A stretch of 64,000 nucleotides of DNA, taken from contig JAUKUA010000001.1 of assembly GCA_030549175.1 (NCBI GenBank), positions 8,494,001 through 8,558,000 of the forward strand, given 5' to 3'. The position numbers and the translations under genes were made by a program. This document shows positions 38,401 to 53,400 of this stretch, piece by piece. Every line of letters begins with the position of its first letter. Within the stretch, counting starts at the first letter, position 1. This DNA comes from Lasiosphaeris hirsuta (Eukaryota; Ascomycota; Sordariomycetes; Sordariales; Lasiosphaeriaceae). Below the pieces are notes generated by a model that saw only the letters and a program-made list of their open reading frames with translations, was not told where the DNA came from and ran no database searches.

Positions 38401-41400
38401 GTCAGAATGCGATTGTTCTGGAAGAGCCATCTGTGGTTGTAACAAAGAACTGCGGAAGAGGAACTACCAGTGCAAAGTGCCAGCACGTTCTTTTATTCTA
38501 CTCGTGAGTAACCTTGTACTGGCACGCGGCCTAACTCACGACATTAACCCTCAAGAATCTCAACAATGTCGGGTGTGGCGTTGGAAAACAAAGCTTTTTT
38601 TTTAAAAAAAAAAAAACGTCTAGTTACATTCCCCTCGTGAATCATGATAAGCCCCTTTGTTCTTGAGGCTGCCTATCATAAGACGGCAAGTTGACAGACT
38701 CACATTCCTTCGCATTGAAGAAGAGACCTTGTCGGCGCACCGTGTACCGTATACCTCCATTTTCCATTCACCGTCTTTCTAAGGCGGTGAAAGCCAGGGG
38801 GTTACAGTCTCGGCCACCTTCACGATCGCAGTCAATCAAGCTAATCAAATCATCCAGAAGCGCAATAAAAGGCCCATCAACACACCATCATAATACACTC
38901 CTTGTCAACTCTAGCGTCCCTACCACCTGCGCCGGGTTTCTCACAGTGCAGTGATTCCACTACTTGGGCGCTGGCTGGCTCCCTGGATCGCTGGCAAAAA
39001 TGGTGGTATCCGTCTACCGAGACAATCGGTATCGTACACCGAGGCCGTCTCTTGATGAAACTGCATTAGCAAGGCTACCAATCGGCAGTGTCCCTCCCCA
39101 TGTCAAAATTTTGCGCATGTGCATATCCATACCTGGTAGGTACGTGTCCCTTTCCATGTCGAAACTTTGTGCATATACCTGTCCCACCGAAAGCAGATAT
39201 GGAATAGCGCGAGCTTTGCCATAATCCCCTCCAACGAGGCTAAAATTGCAGTCATGTGAGGATTCTCCAAGCCAAGGACCCGATGCTGTCTCTGTCAACA
39301 GTTCAATTTCAAAGTCACACACCAACAAGCGGTGGCAGCCGGCCAGAGGCCTCAAATGGCAGCGGTGAAATAGATCCTATCACCCCGATCTCTACTACCG
39401 TCCGCTTCATCAGTTGGGTTCAAGCTGTTTGCCATCAGAGTGTCCATGACATTGTCCTCAGTTTCGACAAAATTTCCTCTGCAATGGGCACAAACTACTC
39501 CGGGCACAGCCTGAGGTCACCCCCGCCAACAAAACGCCAGCTGGTTTCGCTATCAATCGCGGGATTGGTTCGTTCCACATCGTGGCCTGGCAGTCAGCTC
39601 GAAAGGTGGTTGGACTCTGCATGATGATATTAAACAGGCAAGGATTACAGGCCAGTCGCAAATAGCTGGGACGATGCGAGGAATAAATATACTAGGGATA
39701 TTTGATATCCCAGGTAGATGCATCATTATTCTGTGCATTCATTCTTCCGCCAGCCATCTTTGTGGGCAGCGACAAATAAGATTAAGACACCACAGTGCTC
39801 CCATGTCCAGGTTACAACTTGTCGTCCTCGGCCGCCTGTGGCTAGGTACCTAGGTAGGGTTGCTGTAGTAGATCCCGTACCCTTGCTTGATTCTGTGGGT
39901 GTTGTAACCTCACAAAGAACGGACCGAGCCACTTGCCGCGCCCCGGAGAACTTGAGAACACCAGGTATTTTTCCATCTGCATCCAACATGACTCTGTTTC
40001 AGTCACTTGACTGATATCCTGCTGCCAAGTAACGATGCGCCAAGTAAAAGCGGCGGGGGGTCGATGACGGCAACATTGGCAAACAGACAACATTTAAAAT
40101 CATAATATTCCATGTCTAACCCAACCCCATCTATTTTTTATCTTTTTACAACGCCCCACCGGTCCCCCCTAAAGCTCAAACTCCTTAAAAGACTCCTCCA
40201 GCCCCTTCAACCCCACAACCCCGAGATCCTCCCCGGTGACCACGGTCTCGCCCTCAATGGTCCAGCTCCTCTCGCGATACTCATCCCAAAACTCCATCAT
40301 GACGCCCATCTCCGCAGCCCACAGGGGCCAAATCTCACGAAACGCCTCGCCGCCGACGCGAACAAACTGGGCCTTGGTGCCCTTGGTGCGCGCCCACAGC
40401 TGCAGCAGATCCTCAGCGCCCACGGTGCTCTGCGCAGCAATAACCGTCCGCGCGCCCTGCGTCTCGGCCGGGTGCTCGACGATGGCGCGCACGAAGGCGC
40501 CGACGTTGGCGGTCACGTCGCCGATGGTGGTGATGGGGGTGTCGGGGGCGTAGTTGGCGAACTGGATGTGCTTGCCGGCGGTCGGGATCCAGTAGGGCGT
40601 GAACATGGGGAACACGTAGTTGGAGTGGTACCAGGTGACCCAGAGGAAGGTGGCCTTGGCGCGCAGGGCCGGGTCGGCGCGGATGTGCGCGTCCACCGCA
40701 TTCTTGCCGTCAAAGTGCGGTACCGAGTACTTGCCCGCCGTGATGGCCTGCACGTTGGGCAGCGTGCTCCAGATGTAGTGCTCGAGGGTGGGTGTGGCGG
40801 CGGCGGCGGCGGCCAGGTTGAGACCCTGTTGGACTTCTACTTCGACTGCCTTCACCGGCGACTGGTGCGCGATGAAGGGCTCGAAGAAGTTGGTTACCCC
40901 GTAGATGATGTGCGAGCCCGCGAAGGCGGCTTTGATGGAGGCTACGTCGTTGAGGTCCGCCGCTACCACCTCGGCGCCCTGCGCCGCCAGCGCCTTGCCG
41001 GCCTCGCTGGCCGGGTTGCGCGTGATGGCGCGGACTTGGTAGGCCGGGTCGTCGATGAAGCCGGCAACGACGCCCTTGCCTTGGGCGCCCGTCGCGCCGA
41101 CTATGGTGACGATCTTCTTGGCGGCCATTGGAGTAGTTGTGGTGTGTTGTGGTGTGTTGTGGTGTGTTGTGGTGTGTTGTGGTGTGTTGTGGTGTGTTGT
41201 GGTGTGGATGGGTTGTTGGTGTTGGTGGTGTTGAAGTTGTTGGACTAGAGAAAAGTCCGGGGGAGGCTTGATGTATTTGTATCAGAGGATGGAATCGCGA
41301 GATGAAAGTGTGTTGAGACGCTTTGTGTTGATGAGTTGATGAATGCTGTGGTCGATGATGTTGATGCTGGAAAAAAAAATGCAAGATTGCCGAACATTGA

Positions 41401-44400
41401 TCGCAATGCTCTTCTTATAGAAGATGGCAGACGAGGTATTCAACTCAACTCTATCAGGCATAATGACAGCCTAACTCGAGTTGCTGATGAAGCATCACCA
41501 GATGACAAATGGAGACTCCCCTTCCGCTCCACACATGCATCTGCAAAGCAACATCTTCTTCCAGAAGCCATGCAGAACAACGTTATGCAAGGAGCTCCCT
41601 GTCAACGGATAGAAGCGTTGTCGGGTAGGGTGTTGGCAGGCTGCGACGTCGGGAAGCAGCTGGCTCCTTTGTCAGCGCATGAAAGCTCTCCTACCAGCAA
41701 GAGTGGAATCGAGACATGGCGATAATGCACCATGGGAAAACAGATTGTCCATAACCCAAACAACCCTGACCCACGGGCGTGCAACTAATCCAGAAAATGA
41801 TTGGCGCCCGGAAATGCTGCAACATGGCAGGTCGTCGAGCTGAGGTCTAACATGGCCGGAAATGCTCTGGCGACTGTGAAACGGGTGGGTGGTGGGGATG
41901 CAGCGTGCAGCATGCAGCATGCAGCGTCAGCAACAGCAACTGACAGCGGCCAATACCCGCGGAGATGCTGCGAGGGCCCAGAAGACGGGACAGCGAGAAG
42001 GGTGCTGCTGATTGGTCGCTACCACCTCCATGATGACGAATCCCCTCACTTTGGAATCACCTCCCGATGGCCTCCCTGCAATGAAGTCAACTGAGAAGTC
42101 GATCAGAGAGCTCTTATTAGGCTCGGGACTGGGGGAAACAGAAAGCCCGCCAATGCAAGCTCTACAAGGGTATCAAAACGTTGGAATTTTGGGCATCATT
42201 TTGCGCCGGAAACGCCGTGCAATTCTCGGCCAGACCCGTGGCCAAAAAGCAGGCCGGCCCATCGTGAAAGCACCTACCTGCACTGGGTATCAGCCATGAC
42301 CTCCAACCGAAACACCAAACCATCCTTACTAATCCCGTCCCTGGCAACAATTGCCGACCAATCACCGCTCAACCAACGGAAGTAACGCCAATAAAACACC
42401 CCAAAAAAAACATCGGATACTCTCTCTCCTCTCATCGGTTGCCGTCCCGAGCCCGAGCCTTGTCCACCAGGTCCTCAACGAGCTCCCACACGGCCCCGCG
42501 CTGCCCAGATGCGCTGTTGTCGCCTTCAGCCGCCTCGCCCAGATCTGCGGGCGCGAATACCTTCATTCTGCTCTCCGACATGACAAAGCCGCCGCAGGCG
42601 ATCTTGATGATGCGGACGCCGGGGTGGAACAAGTTCAGTCCCAGATGCTGATCGAGGTACCGACCCAGCGCCTCGGTGAAGGGTTGCTCCCCAAGCACGT
42701 TCGATTCCTCGCCGTCTGCTTCCGTGTTGGTTGACGTCCGCCACTCCCATCCTTCTTCGCGCAGCCTACCAGCCAACTTCCTGCGCTTCTTCAAGTCGTC
42801 CTCCCAGCCCCGGTTGCCTTCGGTCTTGTTATCTCTGCTCTGCCGTATCGAATCGCTGCTGCCGACGTCGACAAATTTGCGTAGTTCTGCCGCCGGTATG
42901 AAGACCTCGATAGACTTGAGGCCCAGCGGCTGATCCGTTCCGCGCTCGGCGTCACCACCCTCCTCGTCGGCCGCACCCTTCTCCACCGGCGGAGCATAGA
43001 ACCCCAGACTCAGCACCAAGTCCTTCGCAAGCGGCCCGCGTGTCGGCAGGCCCGCCGCGCGGATCCACGCCTCCCACGCACGAACCATACTCCTCGTCCC
43101 CAGCCTCAACGCACTCACGCGGCAGTCGAACGCGGCTGCCAAGAAATCCGCGATGACCACCTTGAGCGACGCGGGCATGCGCATGAGCAACAGCGGCAAC
43201 TCCAGAAAGCCCTCCTCCGCCTCCGCCTCTCCTCCCGGTAACAGCAGCGCCGTACAAACCGCAGCCTCATACCTCACCTCAACACTCAACCCCCTCCCCG
43301 CCCCGACCTCCAGCACGTCCCGCACATTGACCCACCGCACCTGCACGGCCTCGAGCGCGCCCGCGCGCCCCATGACGTGGTCCTCGCCGTCCAGCCCCAC
43401 CTCGACGCCTCGCACCACGTCGCCCACCAGCGTGTCGCGCAGGCGCTGCGCGAGGGCCTGCAGGCGCTGCGCGTCCAGGGGGGAGCGGCCGACGTGCAGA
43501 GGGGAGACGCGGTGCGCTGAGAAGGTCGTGTTGTAGAAGGGCGGCGGGGGGGTGTCGGCGGAGGAGGCTTGGGAGAAGAGCGAGGTACGGGCGGAGGGCG
43601 GGGTCGGGTCGGGGTTTCGCAAGCGGGAGGCCATTGTCGGCGTTGTGGTTGTGATGGTGTCGAGCTGATGGAAGGGGCGCTTTGGCGAGGTGAGGGTGTA
43701 TCGGATTGACGGGGTTGGTTTTCGTCGAGGTTGGAGTGGCGTGGTTCGTTGTTGCTGGTTGCTAGATAGATGTGATGTGAAAATGCGGAAAATTTGCAAT
43801 GATGGCGGCTTCAATTGGGTCGGGGGCGAGCTGGGCCAGGAAACTTCGAGGGTAAAAAGATGGATGGAGCGCGCGTTTGACGCGTTAAAGGATAAGTAGT
43901 GAGTGGGCTTCCCCAAAACGTGGTGGGGTCATTGGAGGGATCTGAAGACCTCAGCCACTGCCCACTGCCCCACTGACCGGGGAAAACAGGGGAATGATTG
44001 TATATCTCTTGGCATTTGAACACCCACACAGCCAGGGGGGATTTCATGGACGGAGGATCGACTGCAATTTTGGGATCAAGACCGGACAGGACAACTTCGG
44101 GTGAAGTTTGAACTGGTATTTTTGAGCCACATTTAGTGCCAGAGCGGTCTGGGCATCTATTTTCCAACGGTTTGAACTGCCGCTTTCCCTCCTGATATTA
44201 CGCAGGAGAGAATGGTATGAACAAGAAGCTGATCGAAATGGGAGGCTTTCGGTCGCAGACGGCGCAGACCAAGGAGCGATAGCATGCTGACGCACGGACT
44301 ATTTCAGGTGAACCCGACAGCGACCGCATCGTCTGGCGGGTTGCAACCAATCCACCACCTGCGGGAGCCGCAGGGCAGGGGGGCAGGATGGAGCCCGCTG

Positions 44401-47400
44401 CGCCGCACCTCACCATCGCCATCAATCATCGCTCGAGGCAGTCTTGTCATTTACCCCGTCGGCGCCGCTGTGGGAGGCAGGTAAACGCGCTCGGGTTCTG
44501 GCTTTGTTTTTCCGCATCGTGCAGCACTTTGAAGCACTGGCAGAGTCTGAGAAGGAACCGGAAGGCCAACATGCAAAGCGCCGAAAGGGCGAGTACAACC
44601 GACCAAAACTCGTCCGCCTTACATACGAATATGCACGCTCCGACGAGTCCAAGGATATGCTTTTTTTGCGAGCCGAGCCTTCTGCCAGCTAGCCGAGCTC
44701 CCGGTTGACCCCGTCGACAGTGACCATGACCACCTCGACCTCGACCTCCACCAGGTCGCAGCAGCCGAGCGTCTTGGCTCTGTTGTCACCAATTTCGCTG
44801 ACTATCTTTTAGCCAACTTTTTCCTCCCTCGTGAGATATCCCTTGTCCTGTGTCCTGTCGCAGTACCAATATGCTGATATCTCGCTGGCAGTCCGAGCTT
44901 GCTCTGGCAAAACGCCGCAGCTCTCCCCCGTCTGTCACTCGGCGGTGAAGCGAGCCCAAGGAGGCGGGCTACAGCATTTTGTTGGCACGCTAGAGCGCGT
45001 GGCGAGCCTCCGTGTCGACTGTCTTATCCGCGACCGCCATCGTTGTGCTGTCAGTCGCCTCTTTGATGTTGAAGAGACGAAAAGACGCCAGGACGAGAAC
45101 GGCCGCGAGGCAACCGACGATGATGGCAATCTCCTTGCCGACGAGCCTCGGTTTGAGTTTCTTGAGGTTGCTCATATCCTTCCTCATTCACTCACCAGTA
45201 TGGAAAAGGGAAGCGAATTCGTGCGTGCCCGCTCCTCCTTCTGCACCTACCTCTCGCCTTCTCATTTCTTCCATTCCAATATCGACTGACACCACGTTAG
45301 TCAAGCTCGAAAAAGGCCGCGCTCGGTGCCCTCAGCATATTCGATCACGGGATAGTTAGTTCATCTCATCGAAGGCAGCGATATCGACAGGCCGCGGAAT
45401 GCTCTCACACTCACGCGTCTCTTTCCATAATGAGTTGGGCACCTTTGACATGTTCTTCGAACCCGTCCCCGGCCAAGAGAATACCTACCGAATCCAATCC
45501 TTCAGCCCGCTTTCGATGCCAGATCTCCCGGTTGTACGAACCCTCTTCCTCACCGAGTCCAAGACCATCGAACCACCATCGCCACGGCTCCTCGCCCTCC
45601 ACAGCGCCATCGGCCATATCTTTCACCTCTCGGGGGGCGGGCAAATATATCGACCGTATCCTTAGTGACACGGAATAGAAGGATACGCAGGCCAATGGCT
45701 CGACCGAGTTAGGCCATCCAGTGCCGCTGAAGCTGCATGGATGGTTGGATCAGGAAGTTCACCAGCGGTCTCCTCTTGATATAGCTCACCAAGCCCCAAT
45801 GTGCACAGATTATCAACTCTTCGGCTAGCTAGTGTCCACGTAGCTATGTATTTTTAGGAGCCGCTCGGGAGAGATTTGTCTCACACAAGACAGGTTGCGA
45901 GAGAGAGGCCTTCGTTCGGTCCGGAATGGAAAGCACAACTCGAGCAGGCAGGACTCGCATGACCCGCGACGGTCCCTCGCCTTTTTCCACTACCTCGTCA
46001 GACTGGGCTACTTACCGACACGGTCAAAGCTAGAAATAATGGTAGAGCTCATGTAGCCCCAGTCGGAAATGCTTTTTGAGATCAGGCATGTGCTCAAAAA
46101 GCCCAGGGGGGGCCGAATGGCAGCTATCACTACATATTTTATCAGATTAGTACGTACTAGTCCTGCTCGAAAGCGAGGGATAAAGCCATGAGACTATTGC
46201 TAGACACGGCCTCTGGTTTATCTCATCGGAGCCTGATGGCGGGGTGGGAAATCTGCATCCGACAGCTACCAGGATGCAGCTTCTCCGTGAGGCTGACTCC
46301 TGCGGGTGTGGTTGGCCCTGGGAAACTGCCGGTACAGATATCCTAGCAAGGAAATTGACGTGACCACAGCTGAAACCCAACTGGGCAGCACACAGCACAT
46401 GGCTGCATGCAGCCTGACTTGAGTCAATATTTCACATTCGCCAGCCACGCTAGAACCCCAGGAAATTCAAATCGTTCCCCCCCCCCCCCCCCCCCCCCCC
46501 TCCTTCCCTTCCTCTCACATTCTCGAGGGTCTTGGCTTTCACCTTTGTGTCTTGGCAATAGTTCTATACAGCCAAGTCTCCGTGTCTCCAGCGAACCGTA
46601 CGAAACCCTCGCAATCAACATGAGCGATCCGGCGCAATGCGACGACTTCACCACCATCACCGACTTTCTCAACAACGCCTTAGCCGGCTCGGTCAATATC
46701 ACCGAGGCCGTGGGGCGGTGTCCGGAGACATGCGGGCTCATATGGGGCAGTGGTAACCCAGATCTCTCGGGAATAGGGGCAAGTCACAACAGGCGATATT
46801 TCCACATGCGGCCCCGGCTAACCCTGCCGTTTGCTTCGAACCCAAAAGGCCTACATTTCGTACATCCTCCAGTCCATCTTCACCTTCATCTTCGGCCCCG
46901 TGTTCGTGGCCGTATTTGCGTGCTTCCTCAAGCCTGGCGGCGTTCAGTTTGGCAGCACGACCAACGACGTCTACGAGCCGCTGGTCAATCTCATCACCAC
47001 CCACCTGGACACGAGCGTCGGCTTCAGCATCCCCGTCGCCATTGCCGCCATGGTCCGCCTAGGGCAGTCGCCGCCCTTCTACGAGATTGCCTTCCTCGAG
47101 TCGCTCCTCACGTCGCAGTTTCTCTCCCTGCTGGCCATCTGCCTCGCATTGGGGGTTTTGAAGCTCTATGAAAAAGAGCATTCTTGGCGGAGGATCACCG
47201 CTCTCATCATTTGCTGCCTGGTCGAGTTCGCCATGTACATGGTCCTCGTCCGCCACCTGCGCACCTCGCAGGGCATGTGGGCGGCCATCCAGGAGCTGGG
47301 CGCCTCGTGCAGTCTCTACGGGTCCATCCTCCCGGGCTTCCAGTACTTCCAGAACCGCCAGTTCCTGCCGCAGATCACCGCCGCGCAGTTCTTCAACCCG

Positions 47401-50400
47401 TTTGACTTTTCCAACTGGGGGAACACGGCCAAGTTTGCCTGGACCATCATCGGACTGATCCTTGCCGGCATATCGGCCCTCTGCGTCCTGGCATTGTCCG
47501 TGTACCTCTTGTTCTACGCGTTCAAGGATGGAGAGCCCATCTCGCTCGGTCTGCTGTCGCTCGGCCTGTCGATCGGCAGCGCGTACTGCACCGCGCAGAT
47601 GTCTCACAAGCGAGACGCCATGCGAGACATCTTGGGGGACAAGTTTCAGGACAATGAATGGGGGTTTGGCCAGGTCGTTGCCATCTGTCTCTGGGCGCCG
47701 CTGGCCCCGCACTTCTTGGGCCTCGCTCTTGGTAAGGATACCCAGCTCTTCCTGACCGGGCGCTTGCTCATATGCCGCCTTTTACCACGCAGCTCTCTTA
47801 GAATCGCCCCACGTGATGACCCATCCCATATGGCGGCCCGAGAAGAAACCACCCGTGGAGACAACTTCGGTTCAGAGAGGTAAGTCAAATCCAGCAAGCG
47901 TTTTGCCATTCTATCAACTGCCGGCAGCACACTTCCTAACAAGAAAGTAGCAGCAGGAGACCTTGAGAAGGACCCGTCGGTGGCGAGGGCCGCAAAGTCG
48001 GAAGCAAAGTCGCCGGATATCACCTCAGTCACCCAAGCGACATCCGGCGCTGGGAAGGCCGGTGAGACGACCGTCAAAACGGACGAGATAGCCGTAACCA
48101 AAGAAGTCACGGTCGAGACTGAAGCGGAGACCGCTGTGGGGGGTTCAGATGACGACCCCAAGACTGCGAACGCCGAAACTACCAACACAAAGGATAACAA
48201 TAACACCCCTGAGGGACCCAAGACCAAAACCACCACTCGAGGGGCCAAGGGGGGCGACAGTGAAAGTGTTCAGCCCGACACGAAAGATGCTGCCGAGGGG
48301 AAAGACGAAGAGTAGGAGGTGAGTAGGAGTTTCGGACTTTCGCCTCCACACAAGCGGGAGCAGATCTCTATCGAGTAGCTGGCTGTCCCCGGTTCTTTGA
48401 GCCCAAGGGGAGGGTACGTTGAAATGAGGAATGAAATGAGTCATGTGAATCCAAAAGATGTCTCCCTTGCAGAAATAATGCGCAAGATATTGACGACTCG
48501 AGTCTCGACGCACCCTGCCCAAACAGAAAGTACAGGCCAACAGAAAGCCCTCGGGCCAGATCCCGCAGGAACTCAGTCTGCTGACAATAGCACTCCCCTG
48601 CCAGTAAAGCTATGAGTTGGCACTGGTGCGAATCAGATCCCCCAACCTCACCGACTCTGCATCATTCAGCCTTCTAGCTTGACTGTTTCTAACAACCAGC
48701 CCGAGCAAAGCGAATAGTGTCGAGAATTACCACAAGAGGTGCGAGGCCAGAAATATCAATCCCGAGTCGTTGAAGAATCCGCAGATCACGCTTCACAGAA
48801 GGGCCCACTACTATTGCGATATTCCGGTAGGAGGTTTGAGTGGGGGGTCGCCTTCGTATCCGCAACACGAAGAGATTGGGCGATGATGGAAGGCAGCTCG
48901 TTTGGGTCAACTTGATTCGTGTGGGTAAAGATGCATTCTCGGATTGGTACCCTGGTAGGACGTTGCCGCCCTTCCGGCGGTCGGGCTGAGTAATGCCGCG
49001 TCGAGACGAGTTGACGCAGGCCTGTTTCATTACTGCAGCCGCCTATATCTCGAGTATCGAGGACAGCAACACCATATTCCTTAACAAGTGGCTGATAGGT
49101 GTCAGATTGCAGGAGCTTACTCCGTTCATCTCGCGAGACCTCAAGGTCGATCGAAACCAAAACAGCATCCGAGGAGAGCAAAACGGATCAGAGTCTTGAT
49201 GTAAGCCCAGCATTCTCTCCAGATGGTTTAACCCGCCCTATCGAGGGATCTTTATTTTAGGGAGACTTGTGAACAGGGAGGATGCCATTGGAAACGGATT
49301 TACCCATATGCTGTTCAGTTGTTGCTGTTTTCCGAGTTTGCGACCGAGGTGGTGTGTAGTAGATGTTGGGACTGAAATCTCAACTCGGCCGGAGGAGGCC
49401 AGACTGGACTTAACCTTGGCATAGGTTCCCAACAAATTACCAACCTACTATGCCTGCAATCAACTGATCACACTTGACCTAGACGGTCAACGTACCCGAC
49501 ATTAACAGAGAATAAGCGGATAGGTAAAGGTAGGAGGAGACCAGATCCCTAGGATGAAAGGTCGGTAGTAGAGATGCTTCAACCAAACTAGAGATGTCCA
49601 AAACAATAGTCCACCCTGGTTTGTTTGTTAGCCCGTAATACTCCCAGCAAGAGAAGGTACTGGAGCCCCGACGAAGCATCCAAAGCATAATAAAGGCATC
49701 TTTGGTGCTTGATAAGGCCTTTCAAATACTGGAAAGGCCTTCTAAAAGACAATGAACCCCTATTTGAATGCAAACCATGCTGTTTTTGCTGCCCGAAAGC
49801 CTTTCTAGGGCTTCAAATGGCAGCCGTCGTCTTTTTCATCAGGGACGGACCAGGCACCGGGGCGATTTGGCGCCGCTCAGAGGCGAGCAAGACTGCGAGG
49901 ACCTTCAACTCTAAGGCCAGTCAGCATATCGGCATCCTGGTGTATGCACGTGGAGAGTTAACAGAGCGGCGTTTTGCAGCAGTAGGTATCGTTGGCTGCC
50001 GAAGTCCAAGACCCCGTCGGTCCAGTCGCGACTCAATCAACAAGCGATTTCCGCCTCACAGTCTGTGGCCATACTTCAGGCTGGGCCGATTTCCATCCCC
50101 TCCGGCGGTGCTAAAATTACAGTGCATCCCTGACTAGCCCTCCTAGTACACCCTCTTGTTCGCGATGGCGCCCAACGATAGCGTGAAGGGGCTGACTGGC
50201 GGATTGATTGGCTGCTGCAGGCTACGTAGTACGTCTGTGTTGGGTTGCATTGTGCAAGTCGGCACTGCAATTTTAGCCCCACCAGAGGGGTCCTGTACAT
50301 ACCTAGGTAAGGTATGTCCGAATTAGGCCGCCGAGCAACTGCATTTTTAGCCCTGCCCGAGGGGATCGATCCAAGTTCAACCCCCAGGCTGCCGGCTGCG

Positions 50401-53400
50401 GCCTGACAGACAAGGCAAAAACACTGGACCTTCCAGTTAACATTCGCGAGCAGCGCTGCACTTTCAGCCCCGCCAGAGGGGATGCGAATCCCAACATCAA
50501 CATGACCAACGCCAACATGAAGCAGCCATCGCGCCCACACAAGGCAACACCTCCAGCGATCCACCAAAACCGTCTTAGAGCAACATTGAGAATCTTTACT
50601 TTAGCCACTCCCAAACCTCTTCGTGAAATCTGGCTCGAATCCCGTGATTCTCGATTGCAAAGAAAGTGCGATTCCCGCCTCTCCCACTGCTAGGTGTCCA
50701 GAGATGTAAGTAACTCTGACGGCTTAGAGGTGGAGGGCTGAGTCTCACCTATCCCCTCCGGCGGGGCTAAATTTTCAGTGCTAAATGCCAAGCAGCCGCA
50801 GAGAGCCGCGTAAACCTGTAAGCCATGGACATGTACCGACTCAGTATCGCAAATCTACTTAGGACATCGGAAACCGGCATCTGACCGATCGGGATCCCCG
50901 CAGACCCAGCCCCCCCTCGGAAACGTTACACCTCAACCCCCGGACAAACCCGATATCGAAAACAATCTCAATTCCCAACCCAACCCAAATCTACCTAACT
51001 AGTAAACATTACCCCCTATCCAAAACTCCAAGCAATGCTACTTCACCCCCCCTCCCCCAACCCTGTAGCTATCCCAAGAAGCCAGGGCCGGGGCTGGGGC
51101 CCAAGAAATCCACCGTAGGGGACCCTACCCCGCGGCCTCGCCCGCAGCATACAGCCCCTCCCACCGCTCCTCCACCCCGCCGACCTTCCGCCGGCCCTCC
51201 TCAATCTCCCCCTCGAGCTCCTCCAGGTTGCGCGCCAGCGCCGCGGCCTCTTCGAACCGCCGCGCGCCGCGCGCGTTCCCCAGCATCTCCTGCACCAGGA
51301 ACCGCTGCTCTTCGAGCACCACCAGCCGCTCCCTCACCTCCTTCTCCTCCACCTCCAGCGCGGACACGGCCGTGCTCGCCTCGCTGGCTCCGCCGAGGCT
51401 CGAGGTCTCGGGGTCGAAAGTGGCAGACTCGCCGTTGCGGAGTGGGGAGAGGTGGGAGCCGGCGTTGAGGCCCGATAGGAGCCGGCGGTGACCTGTCTTG
51501 CTGCTGCGGCCCGCGTTGGACTTGAGCATCTGCGGGACGCTCTTCAGGGGGATGAGGTTGGTGTGGAGGAAGGTGGAGGCGTGGGCGTAGATGGCTTTTT
51601 GTAGGCGGAGCTGGGTCGGGGACGTCGTTTTGCCGTCGCGGACGCGTTTGGCGGCCACGTCGTACTTTGCAAAGGCGTCGGTGAGGCGTTTGCGGATCTT
51701 GGCGGCCTCCTGGATCTGAGCGTGGGTTGCGGGCGGTTTGTTGTCGTCGTCATCGTCGTCGGGGGGTTGGAGCGCGAGCAGGGTGCGTTGGAAGGAGGGC
51801 ATGAGCATGCGGATGCCGCGCTCGAACTGGCGGAGGGTTTCGTAGGCCCGCTGGTCTGGCGGTTTGTGGGCTATCGACTCGGCAAAGTCGCGGTGCGAGA
51901 AGATGGTGCTCTTGCAGTCGCGGCACATGCGCACATCAATGCTCATCTGCCCGTTTACCGCCGTGGCCGGCTTCTCAGACGTAGGGATAGATGTTGCTGC
52001 TCGGGTTAGCCAATGCCAGGCCTTTTCAAAAATGTAGACTCACGACTCGCTACGTTCAAGCCAACCTCGCTCGAACACCCCGTAGCCGGGTCCGCACACA
52101 CAACCCGCCCGCATATCCGGCAGTGGTGCCGCCGGAACGTCCACGACCCAAACTCCTGCTTGCAAAACGGACACTTGGGCACCGCCGCATCATCCTCCCA
52201 CGTCACCACCGACTGCTCAACCAACTTCCTCTGACTCTTCTGGCCCGCCAGCGACGCCACAGGCAGCAACCCAGTGCTCCCAGCGTCAGGCGGCGCCTCA
52301 GAAAGCAGCCGCGTCAGCTTGGTCAACCTTTTCTCCAGCCGCTGCACCTCGAGCCTCTGCCGATCCACCCGCTTGGCCCGCATGGTCATGAAGTCCTGGG
52401 TGTGATCCCCCGATAGCCCGTGGTCGTTGTACCCCTCGCGGGACTTGTAGCACGTCTCGCACACGCGGCACCAGACGCCCCGCACCGGCTCGTGGTTGGC
52501 CGACCGCGACAGCTTCATCTGGTACATGGTGTGCTCCTCGCAGAACAGCCGGCCGCACTTGCGGCAGTTGACGCTCCCCGTCAGCGGGCCTAGCCGCCGG
52601 TCGCACAGCGGGTCGGTGCAGGCGTCGTTGCCTGTCGAGCGCTCCCAGTGCTTGCGCGAGACGAGCTCCTCGGGGTCGATGACGGTCTCGGCCGGCTTCC
52701 CCGGGGCGGCCGGCGGCAGGGTGAGGGCCGGGGTCTCGTTAGACTCGAAGACGTCAAGGCCGCGCAGCTTCTGGTTGATGATGGACAGGGGTTGGAAGCG
52801 CTTGGCCTTGAGGACTTGCTTGTCGAACCACGTCTTGACCTCGTCCTGGGCGGCCTCGGGGAGCTCCTGGTGCGTGTCGTCGATGTGGCGGTTCAATTGG
52901 AGGAGGGTGACCTGGCCGTGTTAGCATGTTTCTTGTCAGATTTGGCTCGGTGGACGCACCATCTCCTCGTCGCAGATGGGGCACACCAGCTTGTTGCTCG
53001 GGGCGACATTGTTGGACGGCCCGGCGAGGCTGACGTTGGAAGTCAGGTCCTGGGAGAAGTCGGGGAGCGGGCTCGACGAGGGGGATATCGAGTTCTGCGT
53101 CGAGTTGCGCGAGCGGAACGAGACTGTGCTGGTGTCCGAGGGCGCAAAGGGGCTGGCGGCCCTGGGAGACTGGGCGGCCGACGGCGGGGCGAGGCCCTTG
53201 CCGCTGCCCAGGATCCTGCCTCCTCCGAGCTTCCGGCCCGACATGTGTCTGGTGGTTGTCGAGCGTGTCGAGCGTGCCGAGCGTCGAGCGTGTCGAGGCT
53301 ATCGATTCTATCCGCAATGCTGTGCTGCTCAATCGCCGGCATACATGGCGCCCCGTGTCTGTGGCTAGCGGAACGGGACTGCAGGTGGTGCGACGCTCAA